Origin: DATHXC01 sp035459965
GTDB taxonomy: Bacteria; Pseudomonadota; Gammaproteobacteria; Burkholderiales; Methylophilaceae
Assembly: GCA_035459965.1 (NCBI GenBank)
Contig: DATHXC010000002.1
Span: forward strand, 1 to 64,000
Reading direction: 5' to 3'
DNA length: 64,000 nt
Shown here: positions 1-8,555 of the stretch, piece after piece
Numbering within the stretch: position 1 is the stretch's first letter
How the letters are laid out: every line of letters starts with the position of its first letter
The notes under the pieces: generated by a model
What the model was told of the DNA's origin: nothing
Seen by the model: the letters and a program-made list of their open reading frames with translations, nothing else
Database searches by the model: none
Program-made: the position numbers and the translations under genes

Positions 1-223
1 GTTCAACAAAAATACTGTGATGCTGACCAACAGCCTCATTCAGGCTGTAGCCCAGTATATTTAAAAAGTTATCGTTCGCCGTGATGACTTTGCCATCCAG
101 CGTGAATTCAATCACAGCTTGGGCTTTACTGATCGCTGCCACTTTTCCACGCATATTAGCCAGTTCTTCGGCTAATAATTTCTGCTTTGATGGTTGCAAA
201 AAACTAAATAAATTCGACAGCAT
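1..223 (-). CDS. PAS-domain methyl-accepting chemotaxis-type protein (N-terminal part, runs off the window)
   Basis: The frame opens at an ATG at 223, preceded by AAGGGG at good spacing, and stays open to the window edge, giving about 74 residues. After a short helical lead the protein reads like the start of a PAS domain: a stretch resembling IEFTLDGKVITANDNF followed by LGY and GQHHSIF, typical of the aerotaxis-like PAS domain in front of a receptor signalling domain. It sits directly downstream of cheW on the same strand, which fits a receptor of the same operon. The signalling domain itself is outside the window, so a PAS-containing sensor of another type cannot be excluded. Confidence 0.7.
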   Translation of the reverse strand, partial: MLSNLFSFLQPSKQKLLAEELANMRGKVAAISKAQAVIEFTLDGKVITANDNFLNILGYSLNEAVGQHHSIFVE

Positions 224-271
224 GGAAATCCCCTTATTGGGTAATTAGTCTTGCAAAAATATTAGATTTAA

Positions 272-778
272 CTAGTGGGCAACGGCACTGTCCATTAATT
301 CCATTTCTTCGCTGTTCATCAATTGCTCAATATCCACAAGGATAAACATCTTTTCTTCCACTGTAGCAAGGCCTGTAATAAAGCGAGTATCAATGCTGGC
401 AACAATATCTGGTACAGCACGAATCTGGTTGGCCTGCAGGCTCATTACATCTGAAACACCGTCTACCACCATGCCGACCACGCGACCACGCAGGTTAAGA
501 ATAATGACGACTGTAAATTCATCGTAGGCAATATTACCGAGATTGAATTTGATACGCAGATCGACAATTGGCACAATCAGACCGCGCAGATTAACTACAC
601 CTTTGATGAAGTCCGGAGTATTGGCGATCTTGGTCACGGCTTCATAGCCGCGAATTTCCTGTACCTTCAGAATCTCAAGGCCGTAGGCTTCACTGCCTAG
701 AACAAACGTCAGGTATTCGTTCGAATCCTGGTTGTCGCTGGATGTGCTGTTGCTTGTGTATTCTGCAGTTGTACTCAT
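272..778 (-). CDS. cheW: Chemotaxis coupling protein CheW
   Basis: A 168-residue protein of usual CheW length. It couples chemoreceptors to the CheA kinase in cytoplasmic arrays. The two SH3-like barrels are recognisable: YLTFVLGSEAYGLEILKVQE near residue 22, then NLRGLIVPIVDLR near 63, GMVVDGVSDVM near 101 and FITGLATVEEKMFILVDIE near 132. The ATG lies inside the last codons of cheA (ATGA overlap), and the cheA coding end supplies an AAGGAG ribosome site, so the two are translationally coupled. The serine- and asparagine-rich N-terminus of about 20 residues is an ordinary linker. Confidence 0.95.
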   Translation of the reverse strand: MSTTAEYTSNSTSSDNQDSNEYLTFVLGSEAYGLEILKVQEIRGYEAVTKIANTPDFIKGVVNLRGLIVPIVDLRIKFNLGNIAYDEFTVVIILNLRGRVVGMVVDGVSDVMSLQANQIRAVPDIVASIDTRFITGLATVEEKMFILVDIEQLMNSEEMELMDSAVAH

Positions 779-3279
779 TGCGTTACTCCTTGGGTATTGT
801 TGTATTGCCCCATTTTGATAATGGCTGGCACGTCCAGAATCAAGGCTACCGAGCCATCACCCATGATGGTTGCTCCCGATACACCCTGAACTTTCTTGAA
901 ATTGGTTTCCAAGCTCTTGATAACTACTTGTTGCTGTCCTACCAGGCCATCAACAAATAAGGCGGCTTTCTTGCCTTCGGCTTCCAGTATCACCAGCACA
1001 CCTTCGGTAGGGTGCGTGATTTCGGTATCCTGGTTGAATAGCGCGTACAGCGGAATAATCGGCAGGTATTCACCACGCACGTGGATCATGAGGCCCTGGC
1101 CGGTCACCGTCTTGATGTCTTCCATGCGCGGTTGCATGGTTTCAACAATGAGGTTAAGCGGCACAACATAAAGGCTCTTGCCAAGCGAAACTGACATGCC
1201 ATCGAGAATAGCCAGTGTGAGCGGCAGGGAAATCGAAATAGTGGTGCCATAGCCAAGTGCCGAGCGAATCTCAACTGCGCCACCCATGGCGGCAATATTA
1301 CGCTTGACCACATCCATGCCTACGCCACGTCCAGAAACATCGGTGACGACTTCTGCGGTAGAAAATCCAGGGGCAAAAATAAGCTGGAACACTTCGGTAT
1401 CACTCATGCTCTCACTTACAGGCAAGCCATTCTTCTGGGCTTTTGCCAGCAGCTTGTCGCGGTTAAGCCCGGCGCCATCATCGGTCACTTCAATCACAAT
1501 GCTGCCGCCTTTGTGGGCTGCAGAAAGTGTTAAGCGTCCAGATTCAGACTTACCGGCAGCTTTGCGGTTTTCCGGGGTTTCGATGCCGTGATCCACACTA
1601 TTACGCACCAGGTGGGTGAGTGGATCCACGATGCGCTCAATCAAGCTCTTATCAAGCTCGGTAGTGGCGCCCATAGTGACAAACTCAACCTTTTTATTAA
1701 GCTTGGCTGCCAGATCACGCACCATTCTTGGAAAGCGCGAAAACACGAAATCCATAGGCATCATGCGGATCGACATCACAGATTCCTGCAAGTCACGGGT
1801 ATTGCGTGTGAGCTGGCTCACGCTATTGATCAACGGCTCATTGAGTATCGGGTCGAGCATACTGATACGCTGTTCTATCATAGCCTGGGTGATCACCAGC
1901 TCGCCCACCAGATTAATCAATTGATCCACTTTCTCAATACCTACCCGGATCGAGCTGGTTTCAGCGCTTGCAGGGGCTTTATCTGTCTCGCGTCGTCCAA
2001 GGTTTTTCTTTTCAGGCACTACGGCAGCAGCAACAGGCACTGGCGCACTATCAGCGGCAGCTTCAGCAGATACGGGAGTATCGTCGCCGATCAAATTGGC
2101 TGGGGTGGCAGCCTTGTTAGGCGTAAATGGCGCGAAGAAGCCATAGCCCTCCTCCACCTTGTCTTCACCAGGCATTGCAAACAATCCGTAACCAACTTCT
2201 TCAGTCACTTCTACCACGGATTTCCCTGCAGTCTTTTCCGGGGTTGTTTCAGTGCTGGCCGAAGCTTTGGCAACTATCTCTGTCGCAGGTGTTGAAGGAT
2301 TCAGCGTAATCACCAGGTCTTCCGGTTCGACGACAAATGAGCAAATTGAAACGATATCGGCTTGCGTAGAATCTGTAGTCAGGTTCAATACATGACGTCC
2401 GTTGTCCAGCTTTGTCAGGCTCACATCGCCCAACAGACCGAGCTCTTCCTGCAGGTTGGCAACGTCTTTTTCGGAAATCTCCGGTAAAGCAATACTGAAG
2501 CGGCTCAGGCCATCATCAGAAACAGTCGCGGTAACTGCAGGTGTGCTCGATGCAACTGGATTAAGCGTAATCACCAGATCTTCAGGCTCAAGGATGAATG
2601 AGCAGATTGAAATAATGTCGGCTTCTGTTGAGTCTGTAACCAGGCTTAATACATGGCGTCCGTTCTCCAGCTTTTTACAGCTCACATCACCCAACAGGCC
2701 GAGCTCTTCCTGCAGGTTGGCAACGTCTTTTTCCGGGATTTCCGGCAATGCAATATTGAAGTGATTGAGGCCATCATCTGCTACTGTTTCTGCGACAGTA
2801 ACGGGTGGCGCTTCAACGACAGGCGCCGCAACAACTGGTGCAGGTGCGCTTGGTGCGGCAGCTACTGGAGCAGCTTTAATTTCAATGCCCCCTGCTTCCG
2901 ATAATGATTTGAGTACCACCTTGATTTCAGCAACTTGCTCCATATCGACTTCAGTCGCAAGTCGGTGCCCATCCAGTTGCATTTTCAATACGTCTTTAGC
3001 CGCCAAAAACGCGTCAACATGCTCACTGGTCAGGGCCATTTCATTTTTACGGATTTTATCGAGCAGGTTTTCCAGGACATGGGTAATCTCGGTCATGTCC
3101 ATAAAACCAAAGGTGGCCGCGCCACCCTTGATAGAGTGGGCTGCGCGAAAAATTGCATTGAGCTCTTCGCTGTCAGGGTCCTCTATATCCAGGCCAAGTA
3201 GCAGTCGTTCAGCTTCCGCCAACAGCTCTTCGGATTCATCGAAGAAGACCTCATAAAACTGACTCATATCAACTGTCAT
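775..3279 (-). CDS. cheA: Chemotaxis histidine kinase CheA with duplicated P2-like module
   Basis: An 834-residue kinase that phosphorylates CheY in response to receptor state. The P1 phosphotransfer domain carries HSIKGG with the phosphorylated histidine at 48. A proline/alanine linker leads into two near-identical modules of about 74 residues (168-241 and 255-328) that look like ferredoxin-fold P2 response-regulator-binding domains. Then come an acidic linker with a GYGFF motif near 378, the P3 dimer domain (about 445-510), the P4 ATPase with HLVRNSVDHG (N box), DDGAGL and GRGVGMDVV, and a CheW-like P5 domain to the end. The family usually has one P2 domain. It overlaps cheW by four bases. 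The ATG at 3279 is preceded by GGAG at about 12 bases. Confidence 0.96.
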   Translation of the reverse strand: MTVDMSQFYEVFFDESEELLAEAERLLLGLDIEDPDSEELNAIFRAAHSIKGGAATFGFMDMTEITHVLENLLDKIRKNEMALTSEHVDAFLAAKDVLKMQLDGHRLATEVDMEQVAEIKVVLKSLSEAGGIEIKAAPVAAAPSAPAPVVAAPVVEAPPVTVAETVADDGLNHFNIALPEIPEKDVANLQEELGLLGDVSCKKLENGRHVLSLVTDSTEADIISICSFILEPEDLVITLNPVASSTPAVTATVSDDGLSRFSIALPEISEKDVANLQEELGLLGDVSLTKLDNGRHVLNLTTDSTQADIVSICSFVVEPEDLVITLNPSTPATEIVAKASASTETTPEKTAGKSVVEVTEEVGYGLFAMPGEDKVEEGYGFFAPFTPNKAATPANLIGDDTPVSAEAAADSAPVPVAAAVVPEKKNLGRRETDKAPASAETSSIRVGIEKVDQLINLVGELVITQAMIEQRISMLDPILNEPLINSVSQLTRNTRDLQESVMSIRMMPMDFVFSRFPRMVRDLAAKLNKKVEFVTMGATTELDKSLIERIVDPLTHLVRNSVDHGIETPENRKAAGKSESGRLTLSAAHKGGSIVIEVTDDGAGLNRDKLLAKAQKNGLPVSESMSDTEVFQLIFAPGFSTAEVVTDVSGRGVGMDVVKRNIAAMGGAVEIRSALGYGTTISISLPLTLAILDGMSVSLGKSLYVVPLNLIVETMQPRMEDIKTVTGQGLMIHVRGEYLPIIPLYALFNQDTEITHPTEGVLVILEAEGKKAALFVDGLVGQQQVVIKSLETNFKKVQGVSGATIMGDGSVALILDVPAIIKMGQYNNTQGVTQ
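2296..2778 (-). repeat. Tandem intragenic duplication in cheA (two copies, 261-bp period)
   Basis: Copy 1 lies at 2557-2778 and copy 2 at 2296-2517. They encode modules that agree at most positions, sharing for example EKDVANLQEELGLLGDVS and EPEDLVITLNP. The DNA is also similar, so the duplication is fairly recent or kept homogeneous by gene conversion. Confidence 0.9.
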
Positions 3280-3430
3280 TGTTGTACTCCATCTCCGCTA
3301 AAAGCTAGACGCTGAGAGATCAGCGTGCTCTCTTGCTTTTGTTGATTTGCTTTGTTCGCTTTGCCTTATTAGCTTGTCGTTATTGGTCGACATCGCTAGC
3401 ACTATTATTCTTATTTAAATGGATCAAGAG

Positions 3431-3796
3431 TTAGCCAATCACCTTTTGCACCACTTCAATCAATCTTTTAGGATCAAAAGGTTTAACCAGCCAGCCATTA
3501 GCCCCTGCCGCCTTACCTTTGGCTTTCATTTCATCGCTGGATTCGGTCGTCAGCATTAATATAGGCACCTTCTGGTAGCTTCCCAGTTCACGTAAATTCT
3601 TGATCAGCGTCAGGCCATCCATAATCGGCATATTCTGGTCTGTGAGCACCAGGTCTACAGTCTTTTCCTTTGCCTTGTTCAAGCCATCTTGCCCATCAAC
3701 AGCCTGCACCACATCGTACCCGGCAGCTTTAAGACTGAATGCAACCATCTGACGAAGAGAGCCTGAGTCATCAACTGCTAGAATTGTTTTTGCCAT
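3431..3796 (-). CDS. cheY: Chemotaxis response regulator CheY
   Basis: A stand-alone receiver domain of 121 residues from the ATG at 3796; an in-frame GTG at 3808 would add four residues. The acidic pair in ILAVDDSG, the phospho-acceptor aspartate in LVLTDQNMP, the switch threonine in MLTTES and the lysine in VKPFD are all present, so it is a competent CheY. After phosphorylation by CheA it would bind FliM at the motor switch. AAGTGAG upstream of the ATG is the likely ribosome site. It is separated from cheA by about 150 bases containing a small hairpin (3309-3326), so the two may be partly uncoupled. Confidence 0.93.
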   Translation of the reverse strand: MAKTILAVDDSGSLRQMVAFSLKAAGYDVVQAVDGQDGLNKAKEKTVDLVLTDQNMPIMDGLTLIKNLRELGSYQKVPILMLTTESSDEMKAKGKAAGANGWLVKPFDPKRLIEVVQKVIG

Positions 3797-3873
3797 TTTA
3801 TTGCTCACTTTTCGTTATAAATCGACCAACACATTTGCTGAATTACTGACTTTTTGATACCAAACTCATTTAT

Positions 3874-3900
3874 CTAACGGCTGCTAATACAAAAAATGTA
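3874..3900 (-). promoter_or_regulatory. Possible sigma-28 promoter before cheY / the CheZ-like gene region
   Basis: On the minus strand TACA, a 15-base spacer and GCCGTTAG stand about 80 bases upstream of the cheY ATG. The -35 has three of four and the -10 six of eight bases of the TAAA/GCCGATAA consensus. This is weaker than the other sigma-28 sites in the window, but the spacing is exact. Confidence 0.4.
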
Positions 3901-3927
3901 GCCTGTGTAAATAAACTTGAGCCACCA

Positions 3928-4476
3928 CTAAAACAGTTCAATTTCACCACTCCCCATATCTTGCTGGTTGACTGAGCGCCTCAACCCCCCCGACAGCGCA
4001 TGGCTACCTGCATTCAGGCTATGGCTCATGGCATCCAGGAATTGGGCTATTTCCTTGTGCTCGTTTTCCGGATCCATCTCATCGCTGTGACTCGCCAGCT
4101 CTTCGAGCAAATCTTTTAATCCATTGACGCGCTTGATAGTTCTGGCAATCAATTGACTGGTGAGATCCTGAAACTGTAAGCCGGTCACCGCTGCATTGAC
4201 TTCCTCACCTATCTTTTGCTTAAACGCTTCCAGTTGTACGGTTTCTTCTTTCTCAAACTTATGTTCGGCCATCAGGGCATCCAGGGTTTGCTGTTGCTGG
4301 GTCACGGCATCATGCACGGCCATAAAACTGGTACCGAGTTTCTCAATGGCTTCGCTCAGCAGAAAAGTCGTTTGCAGCAAATCTGCCTCGACCTCCACCA
4401 AATGCTGTTTACCGTGGTCGGATACAGCAGCAAGCAGGCTTCTTAGTTCAGTAATGGGTAATGTTTTCATTTCCAT
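3928..4476 (-). CDS. CheZ-like chemotaxis protein
   Basis: A 182-residue, mostly helical protein directly upstream of cheY in the same direction. Its central segment GLQFQDLTSQLIARTIKRV resembles the conserved helix of CheZ that carries the phosphatase glutamine within a DFQDLT-type motif. The C-terminus ends in GSGEIELF, reminiscent of the short C-terminal peptide by which CheZ binds CheY. It is somewhat shorter than enterobacterial CheZ. I infer that it dephosphorylates CheY-P. A helical chemotaxis accessory protein of another type is the alternative. The start at 4476 has only a weak upstream GGGA. Confidence 0.6.
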   Translation of the reverse strand: MEMKTLPITELRSLLAAVSDHGKQHLVEVEADLLQTTFLLSEAIEKLGTSFMAVHDAVTQQQQTLDALMAEHKFEKEETVQLEAFKQKIGEEVNAAVTGLQFQDLTSQLIARTIKRVNGLKDLLEELASHSDEMDPENEHKEIAQFLDAMSHSLNAGSHALSGGLRRSVNQQDMGSGEIELF

Positions 4477-4556
4477 ACAAAATATCCCGTAGCCCTTAAT
4501 ATCAATTCAGTAAATACAATCTAAACCGAACCTGTTAAATAGCGTGCCAATTCAAT

Positions 4557-5492
4557 CTATGGCGACAACACTGCTTTATCAATATCTGCCTTACTTGCAT
4601 CCGAATGCACGCTCACGGAGCCATCATCCTTCATGGCATCTTCTTCGGCTTTCTTGTTCATGACGATAATGCTGATACGCCGATTGACGGGATTTAGCGG
4701 GTTTTCCTTATCAAACAATGATGCTGAGGAAAGCCCTACCACCCGCAATAATTTCGTTTCATCCATTCCACCAGCAATCAATTCACGCCTTGATGCATTG
4801 GCACGATCGGACGATAGCTCCCAGTTGCTGTATGACTTTTCTCCGCTTGAGTAAGGCGCTGCATCGGTGTGACCGGATAAGCTGATTTTGTTAGTGACGC
4901 CATTCAGCATGCGGCCTATCTCTTGCAAAATCTGTTTTGCATATGGCTGCAGATCTGCTTTTGCAGAATTAAACATGGGCCGGTTTTGCTCATCCACAAT
5001 TTGTATGCGTAACCCTTCAGTCGTAATATCCAGTAATAACTGCTTCTTGAACTTGCTTAACGTCGGGCTATCTTCTATCGATTTTTCTATCTTTTCTTTC
5101 AACACTTCCAGCCTTGCAGCTTCCGCTTTTTCCAAAGCTTCCTTCGCATCCTTTATATCGACCAATTTCTGCTTTCCTTTAGGGCCATCCACTGGTTTTA
5201 CCTGACCTTGCTTCTTGGTGAGGTCTTTACCGCCACCACCTTTAATCAATGTATCGCTCGCCCCAACTGCCGTGCCACCTTGCAACGCCACTTTCAATGG
5301 CATCTTGAAATACTCTGAGATTCCCTCCAGTGAGGCTTTTGAGGTTGATCCTAGCAGCCACATCAGCAGGAAGAATGCCATCATCGCGGTTACAAAGTCG
5401 GCATAGGCGATCTTCCAGGCACCGCCATGATGACCACCACTACTTTTTTTAATTTTCTTTACGATAATCGGTCTGACCAGATCTTCAGCCAT
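4557..5492 (-). CDS. motB: Flagellar motor stator protein MotB
   Basis: A 311-residue protein with one membrane helix near residues 30-48. YADFVTAMMAFFLLMWLL contains the proton-binding aspartate (D32). A charged linker of about 100 residues and an OmpA-type peptidoglycan-binding domain follow (LSGHTDAAP, then NWELSSDRAN and NRRISIIV). It pairs with MotA to form the proton-driven stator anchored to the cell wall. The ATG at 5492 is chosen because GGAG lies six bases upstream; an in-frame GTG just before it has no better site. It follows motA by about 80 bases. A second MotB-like protein is encoded at 16242-17057. Confidence 0.95.
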   Translation of the reverse strand: MAEDLVRPIIVKKIKKSSGGHHGGAWKIAYADFVTAMMAFFLLMWLLGSTSKASLEGISEYFKMPLKVALQGGTAVGASDTLIKGGGGKDLTKKQGQVKPVDGPKGKQKLVDIKDAKEALEKAEAARLEVLKEKIEKSIEDSPTLSKFKKQLLLDITTEGLRIQIVDEQNRPMFNSAKADLQPYAKQILQEIGRMLNGVTNKISLSGHTDAAPYSSGEKSYSNWELSSDRANASRRELIAGGMDETKLLRVVGLSSASLFDKENPLNPVNRRISIIVMNKKAEEDAMKDDGSVSVHSDASKADIDKAVLSP

Positions 5493-5571
5493 CACATGCT
5501 CCGTTCAAACTTGGCAGTTCGATTTTTATAATGAGGTAAATGCATTCGTTTGCTAACCGTTACTTAGCTGA

Positions 5572-6435
5572 CTATTTTGCCGACTTAGCCTGTTTCACAT
5601 GAGCCTCAAGCTCGGCGAAACCAGGGCGCTCGGTTGAGTAAAGCACCTTGCGACCGAACTCGACGGCAATCGCGGGGGCATAGCCATTGAGGCTTGCCAG
5701 CAGGGTGACCTTGACGGTCTGGAACATCTTGGTACCTTCTTCCAGTTTCTGCTCCAGCAGGCCTGACAATGGGCCTACAAAACCATAAGCCAGCAAAATA
5801 CCCAGAAATGTACCTACCAGTGCGTGGGCGATCAGTATGCCCAGCTCAGCTGGCGGCAAAGCCACGTTTTCCATGGTATGCACCACGCCCATCACCGCGG
5901 CCACAATACCGAATGCAGGCAGGCCATCACCCAGCTTGGCGATACAGTGTGCAGGCACATGACCTTCCATATGGTGTGTTTCGATTTCGTTGTCCATCAA
6001 GTTTTCCACCTGGAATGCATCCATGTTTCCGGACACCATGAGGCGCAGATAGTCGGTAATAAACTCTATGAGGTGGTGGTCGTGAAGCAGTTTTGGGTAC
6101 TTGCTGAATAGCGGACTGGCCTCGGGATTTTCGACGTCGTTTTCAATCGACATCATGCCATCCTTGCGGATTTTGCTGAGAATTTCAAATAACAGCGCCA
6201 GCAAGTCCATGTAGAGTGCTTTGCTGACCTTTGAGCCCTTGAATAAGGTTGGCAGCGCCTTGATGGTAGCCTTAATCGCCTTGGTATCATTACCGACGAT
6301 AAACGCACCGAGGGCCCCACCAAAAATCATCACCAGCTCAAGAGGTTGCCATAGCGCGCCGAGATGCCCCCCGGCCATCGCGTATCCGCCGAAAACCGCC
6401 CCTAAAACTACAATATAACCAACAATAAGTATCAC
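5572..6435 (-). CDS. motA: Flagellar motor stator protein MotA
   Basis: A 287-residue integral membrane protein with the usual MotA plan: two N-terminal helices (GYIVVLGAVFGGYAMAGG and LELVMIFGGALGAFIVG), a large cytoplasmic loop containing the charged FliG-facing segment, and two C-terminal helices (GIVAAVMGVVHTM and LIAHALVGTFLGILLAYG). With MotB it forms the ion channel and torque generator. The length matches the long enterobacterial type rather than the shorter MotC type encoded at 15472. The 240-base stretch upstream to the methyltransferase gene holds no gene and no convincing promoter. Confidence 0.95.
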   Translation of the reverse strand: MILIVGYIVVLGAVFGGYAMAGGHLGALWQPLELVMIFGGALGAFIVGNDTKAIKATIKALPTLFKGSKVSKALYMDLLALLFEILSKIRKDGMMSIENDVENPEASPLFSKYPKLLHDHHLIEFITDYLRLMVSGNMDAFQVENLMDNEIETHHMEGHVPAHCIAKLGDGLPAFGIVAAVMGVVHTMENVALPPAELGILIAHALVGTFLGILLAYGFVGPLSGLLEQKLEEGTKMFQTVKVTLLASLNGYAPAIAVEFGRKVLYSTERPGFAELEAHVKQAKSAK

Positions 6436-6676
6436 TTTATGAGCTCCAAATTAAGGAAGTATTTTCTTCCGGCGATTTAATGATTTGATTCAGAATATCA
6501 ATATGGCAGACGAATCAATCGATGGAACAAAGGGATATTTTCAGTTTTGTATTATGTTTAAAGCATTAGCGCAAACTAGATGCGAGCTTTAATAAGAGCT
6601 CGCTGAGAGTCCTATCAACCAGGAAAACAAGCAAAGATAAAAGCTGGGGACAACGAAGAATGAGGGGTAATGCGCT

Positions 6677-7573
6677 TTAAGCGATATGCCAGACATACAT
6701 GGCAGGCGCGTTTTTTTCTGCAGCGATGCACTGGCTGGGGGTAATACCGGGGATTTCAAACTCAAGGCTAACCAGCATGCTGCCTGGCTGCATCTCGGCA
6801 CTGGCTTTTTGCCATAATGCCAGCATGGCAGCAGGCGATAAATAGGCAAAAATGACATCGTAATTTGCAAAATCCAGCTCGCGATAATCACCCAGCTTGA
6901 ATGCTGCCGAAGACCGGCGCATGAAAGCGCGCACATAACTGATGACCCAGGGCAATGGAGCAATTTCAATTCCCTCTACCCGGCTATTGGGCCTTGCCTT
7001 GGCAATATGCATGGACATATCACCCAGGCCACTACCGATATCAATCATGCTTAGCTGTTTATCTGCTGGCATCAATCTTGCCAATTGTTGCCAGGTCACC
7101 GGGCGGGAAGGGAAAAATGGTACCTGCGAGCGAAAAGTAGTCCAGAACAGGCTCAGGCTGATAATGAATCCGAGCAGATAAAACTCACTGGGGATATGCC
7201 AAGTGGACATAGCCCATATAGCAATCGGAAAACCGAGATGAATCCAGCGCCACCAGCTGTCCATGCCGGACATATGGGCAAATGATGCAGCGATTAAGGC
7301 CTGCATCAGGACGAGCACGAATATGGGGAAGCCCAGATCAGTATTGAAGTAAACGGCTGCCGCCAAGTAGATAGCCCACGAAGAGGCAAGCACTGCGAGC
7401 AGTGCAGCACATTGAATAAGTACGCTTAATGTGGCTGGGGCCAGCGCTGTATTGCTAACGTAGTTTTTAACGATCCGAACAACGCTGGTAAATATCCCTG
7501 GCTTGACATCATTGCCTGCAAGATCGCGGGCAAGACGTTGTACCGAAGGATATTTTTGCAGGGTCTTGTCCAT
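6677..7573 (-). CDS. Class I SAM-dependent methyltransferase with N-terminal membrane helices
   Basis: A 298-residue protein. The N-terminal 130 residues contain several hydrophobic segments (for example PATLSVLIQCAALLAVLASS and FPIFVLVLMQALIAASF), probably three or four membrane helices. The C-terminal half carries the SAM-binding motif IDIGSGLGDMSMHIA and the following acidic strand VEGIEIAP, then a Y-D-V-I-F-A-Y-L-S motif in place of the usual strand-4 motif. The substrate is unknown. It lies between flhC and motA on the same strand, which suggests cotranscription with motility genes, but nothing in the sequence links its activity to the flagellum. Confidence 0.75.
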   Translation of the reverse strand: MDKTLQKYPSVQRLARDLAGNDVKPGIFTSVVRIVKNYVSNTALAPATLSVLIQCAALLAVLASSWAIYLAAAVYFNTDLGFPIFVLVLMQALIAASFAHMSGMDSWWRWIHLGFPIAIWAMSTWHIPSEFYLLGFIISLSLFWTTFRSQVPFFPSRPVTWQQLARLMPADKQLSMIDIGSGLGDMSMHIAKARPNSRVEGIEIAPLPWVISYVRAFMRRSSAAFKLGDYRELDFANYDVIFAYLSPAAMLALWQKASAEMQPGSMLVSLEFEIPGITPSQCIAAEKNAPAMYVWHIA

Positions 7574-7622
7574 GGTCAGGCTTGGATCAGGAAGCTATGG
7601 GCTGTCAAGCTCTGCTAACAAA

Positions 7623-8180
7623 TCATGCAGACAATGAAACAACTTTGTAAGTTTGTTCTTTGGCTTTTTTGGTCTTGCCGGCACGTGAAGGCACATGGCA
7701 CAGATTGCATACGTAATTCTGGTTCAGGTCATAAGAGTTGACGATAAAGTTACCGCCACAGCAGCTACAGCTTTGCATTTTCAGCATCTTGCTTTCTACA
7801 AAGCGTACCAGTGTCCAGGCACGTGTCATGGAAAGTACAGGTTCTACATCGTTATCCTGCTCAACTTGTTGCAAGTAAAGGCTGTAAGCCTTGATGATCG
7901 CATGAATGCCCTTTACGTCGGCATAGTCGACCATGAATTTGTAGATATTGTAGAAAATAGAAGAGTGAATATTAGGCTGCCAAGTCAGAAACCAATCGGT
8001 AGAGAATGGCAACATACCTTTAGGTGGTGAAACACCTTTTAATTCCTTGTAAAGCTTGATCAGGCGCTCACGGGATAAAGTAGTTTGGGATTCCAGCAGT
8101 TGCAATCTGGCACCTAGCTTGATCATTTGCATCGCTAGTTGGATTTGCTCTGACTCGTTCACTACGCTCTTCTTATCCAT
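7623..8180 (-). CDS. flhC: Flagellar master transcriptional activator FlhC
   Basis: A 185-residue protein that with FlhD forms the hexameric activator of early flagellar operons. It has the family signature of a helical N-terminus (QIQLAMQMIKLGARLQLLE, then LSRERLIKLYKELKG) and a C-terminal zinc site with cysteines arranged as CSCCGG and, after about 16 residues, CNLC. The ATG at 8180 is preferred because AGGA lies eight bases before it. An ATG at 8186 lies too near that site. flhD ends 57 bases upstream of the start. Confidence 0.95.
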   Translation of the reverse strand: MDKKSVVNESEQIQLAMQMIKLGARLQLLESQTTLSRERLIKLYKELKGVSPPKGMLPFSTDWFLTWQPNIHSSIFYNIYKFMVDYADVKGIHAIIKAYSLYLQQVEQDNDVEPVLSMTRAWTLVRFVESKMLKMQSCSCCGGNFIVNSYDLNQNYVCNLCHVPSRAGKTKKAKEQTYKVVSLSA

Positions 8181-8237
8181 GATCATTTCCTTTTATTCCG
8201 TCAACTCAGGATCAATATCTACTTAATAGCTCAACAA

Positions 8238-8555
8238 TTACGCCAGTGCTTCGGCAGTTTGGCCTGCCATTAAAATGGCGGTATGGACGTGTGCTTGTGA
8301 ACGGTCTTTGGTGTAGTTGGTGAGCATGCCCAGAATCGAGCTGTCATCAAAACGGAAACGGGCGAGCATCATGTTGGTGCTGCTAAGTTTAACTAATTGC
8401 AGATTGCTTAAACCTTCCAGCAGGTCGGCGATATCTTTGCTGATACCGAGGCGGAAAATTGCAGTGGCTTTATCTGAACGGATGAGCTGTTGAGCCAACA
8501 TTAAGTAGTTGAGGTTGGCATCTTTAATTTCCGACATCATTTCGATTTCATTCAT
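8238..8555 (-). CDS. flhD: Flagellar master transcriptional activator FlhD
   Basis: A 105-residue all-helical protein, the usual length, with the family core DANLNYLMLAQQLIRSDK and AIFRLGISKDIADLL. It dimerises and recruits FlhC to class II flagellar promoters. It heads the minus-strand flhDC unit. The 655 bases between it and the divergent flhB operon must hold the control regions of both. Confidence 0.95.
   Translation of the reverse strand: MNEIEMMSEIKDANLNYLMLAQQLIRSDKATAIFRLGISKDIADLLEGLSNLQLVKLSSTNMMLARFRFDDSSILGMLTNYTKDRSQAHVHTAILMAGQTAEALA

Noticed and set aside
1588..2295. Long plus-strand frames opposite cheA
   Set aside because: They mirror the codon structure of the coding strand; CheA motifs show which strand is real.
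6455..6500. A sigma-28-like promoter before motA (GCCGGAAG with TGAA 15 bases upstream)
   Set aside because: Only three of four and five of eight positions match; too weak to report as a feature.
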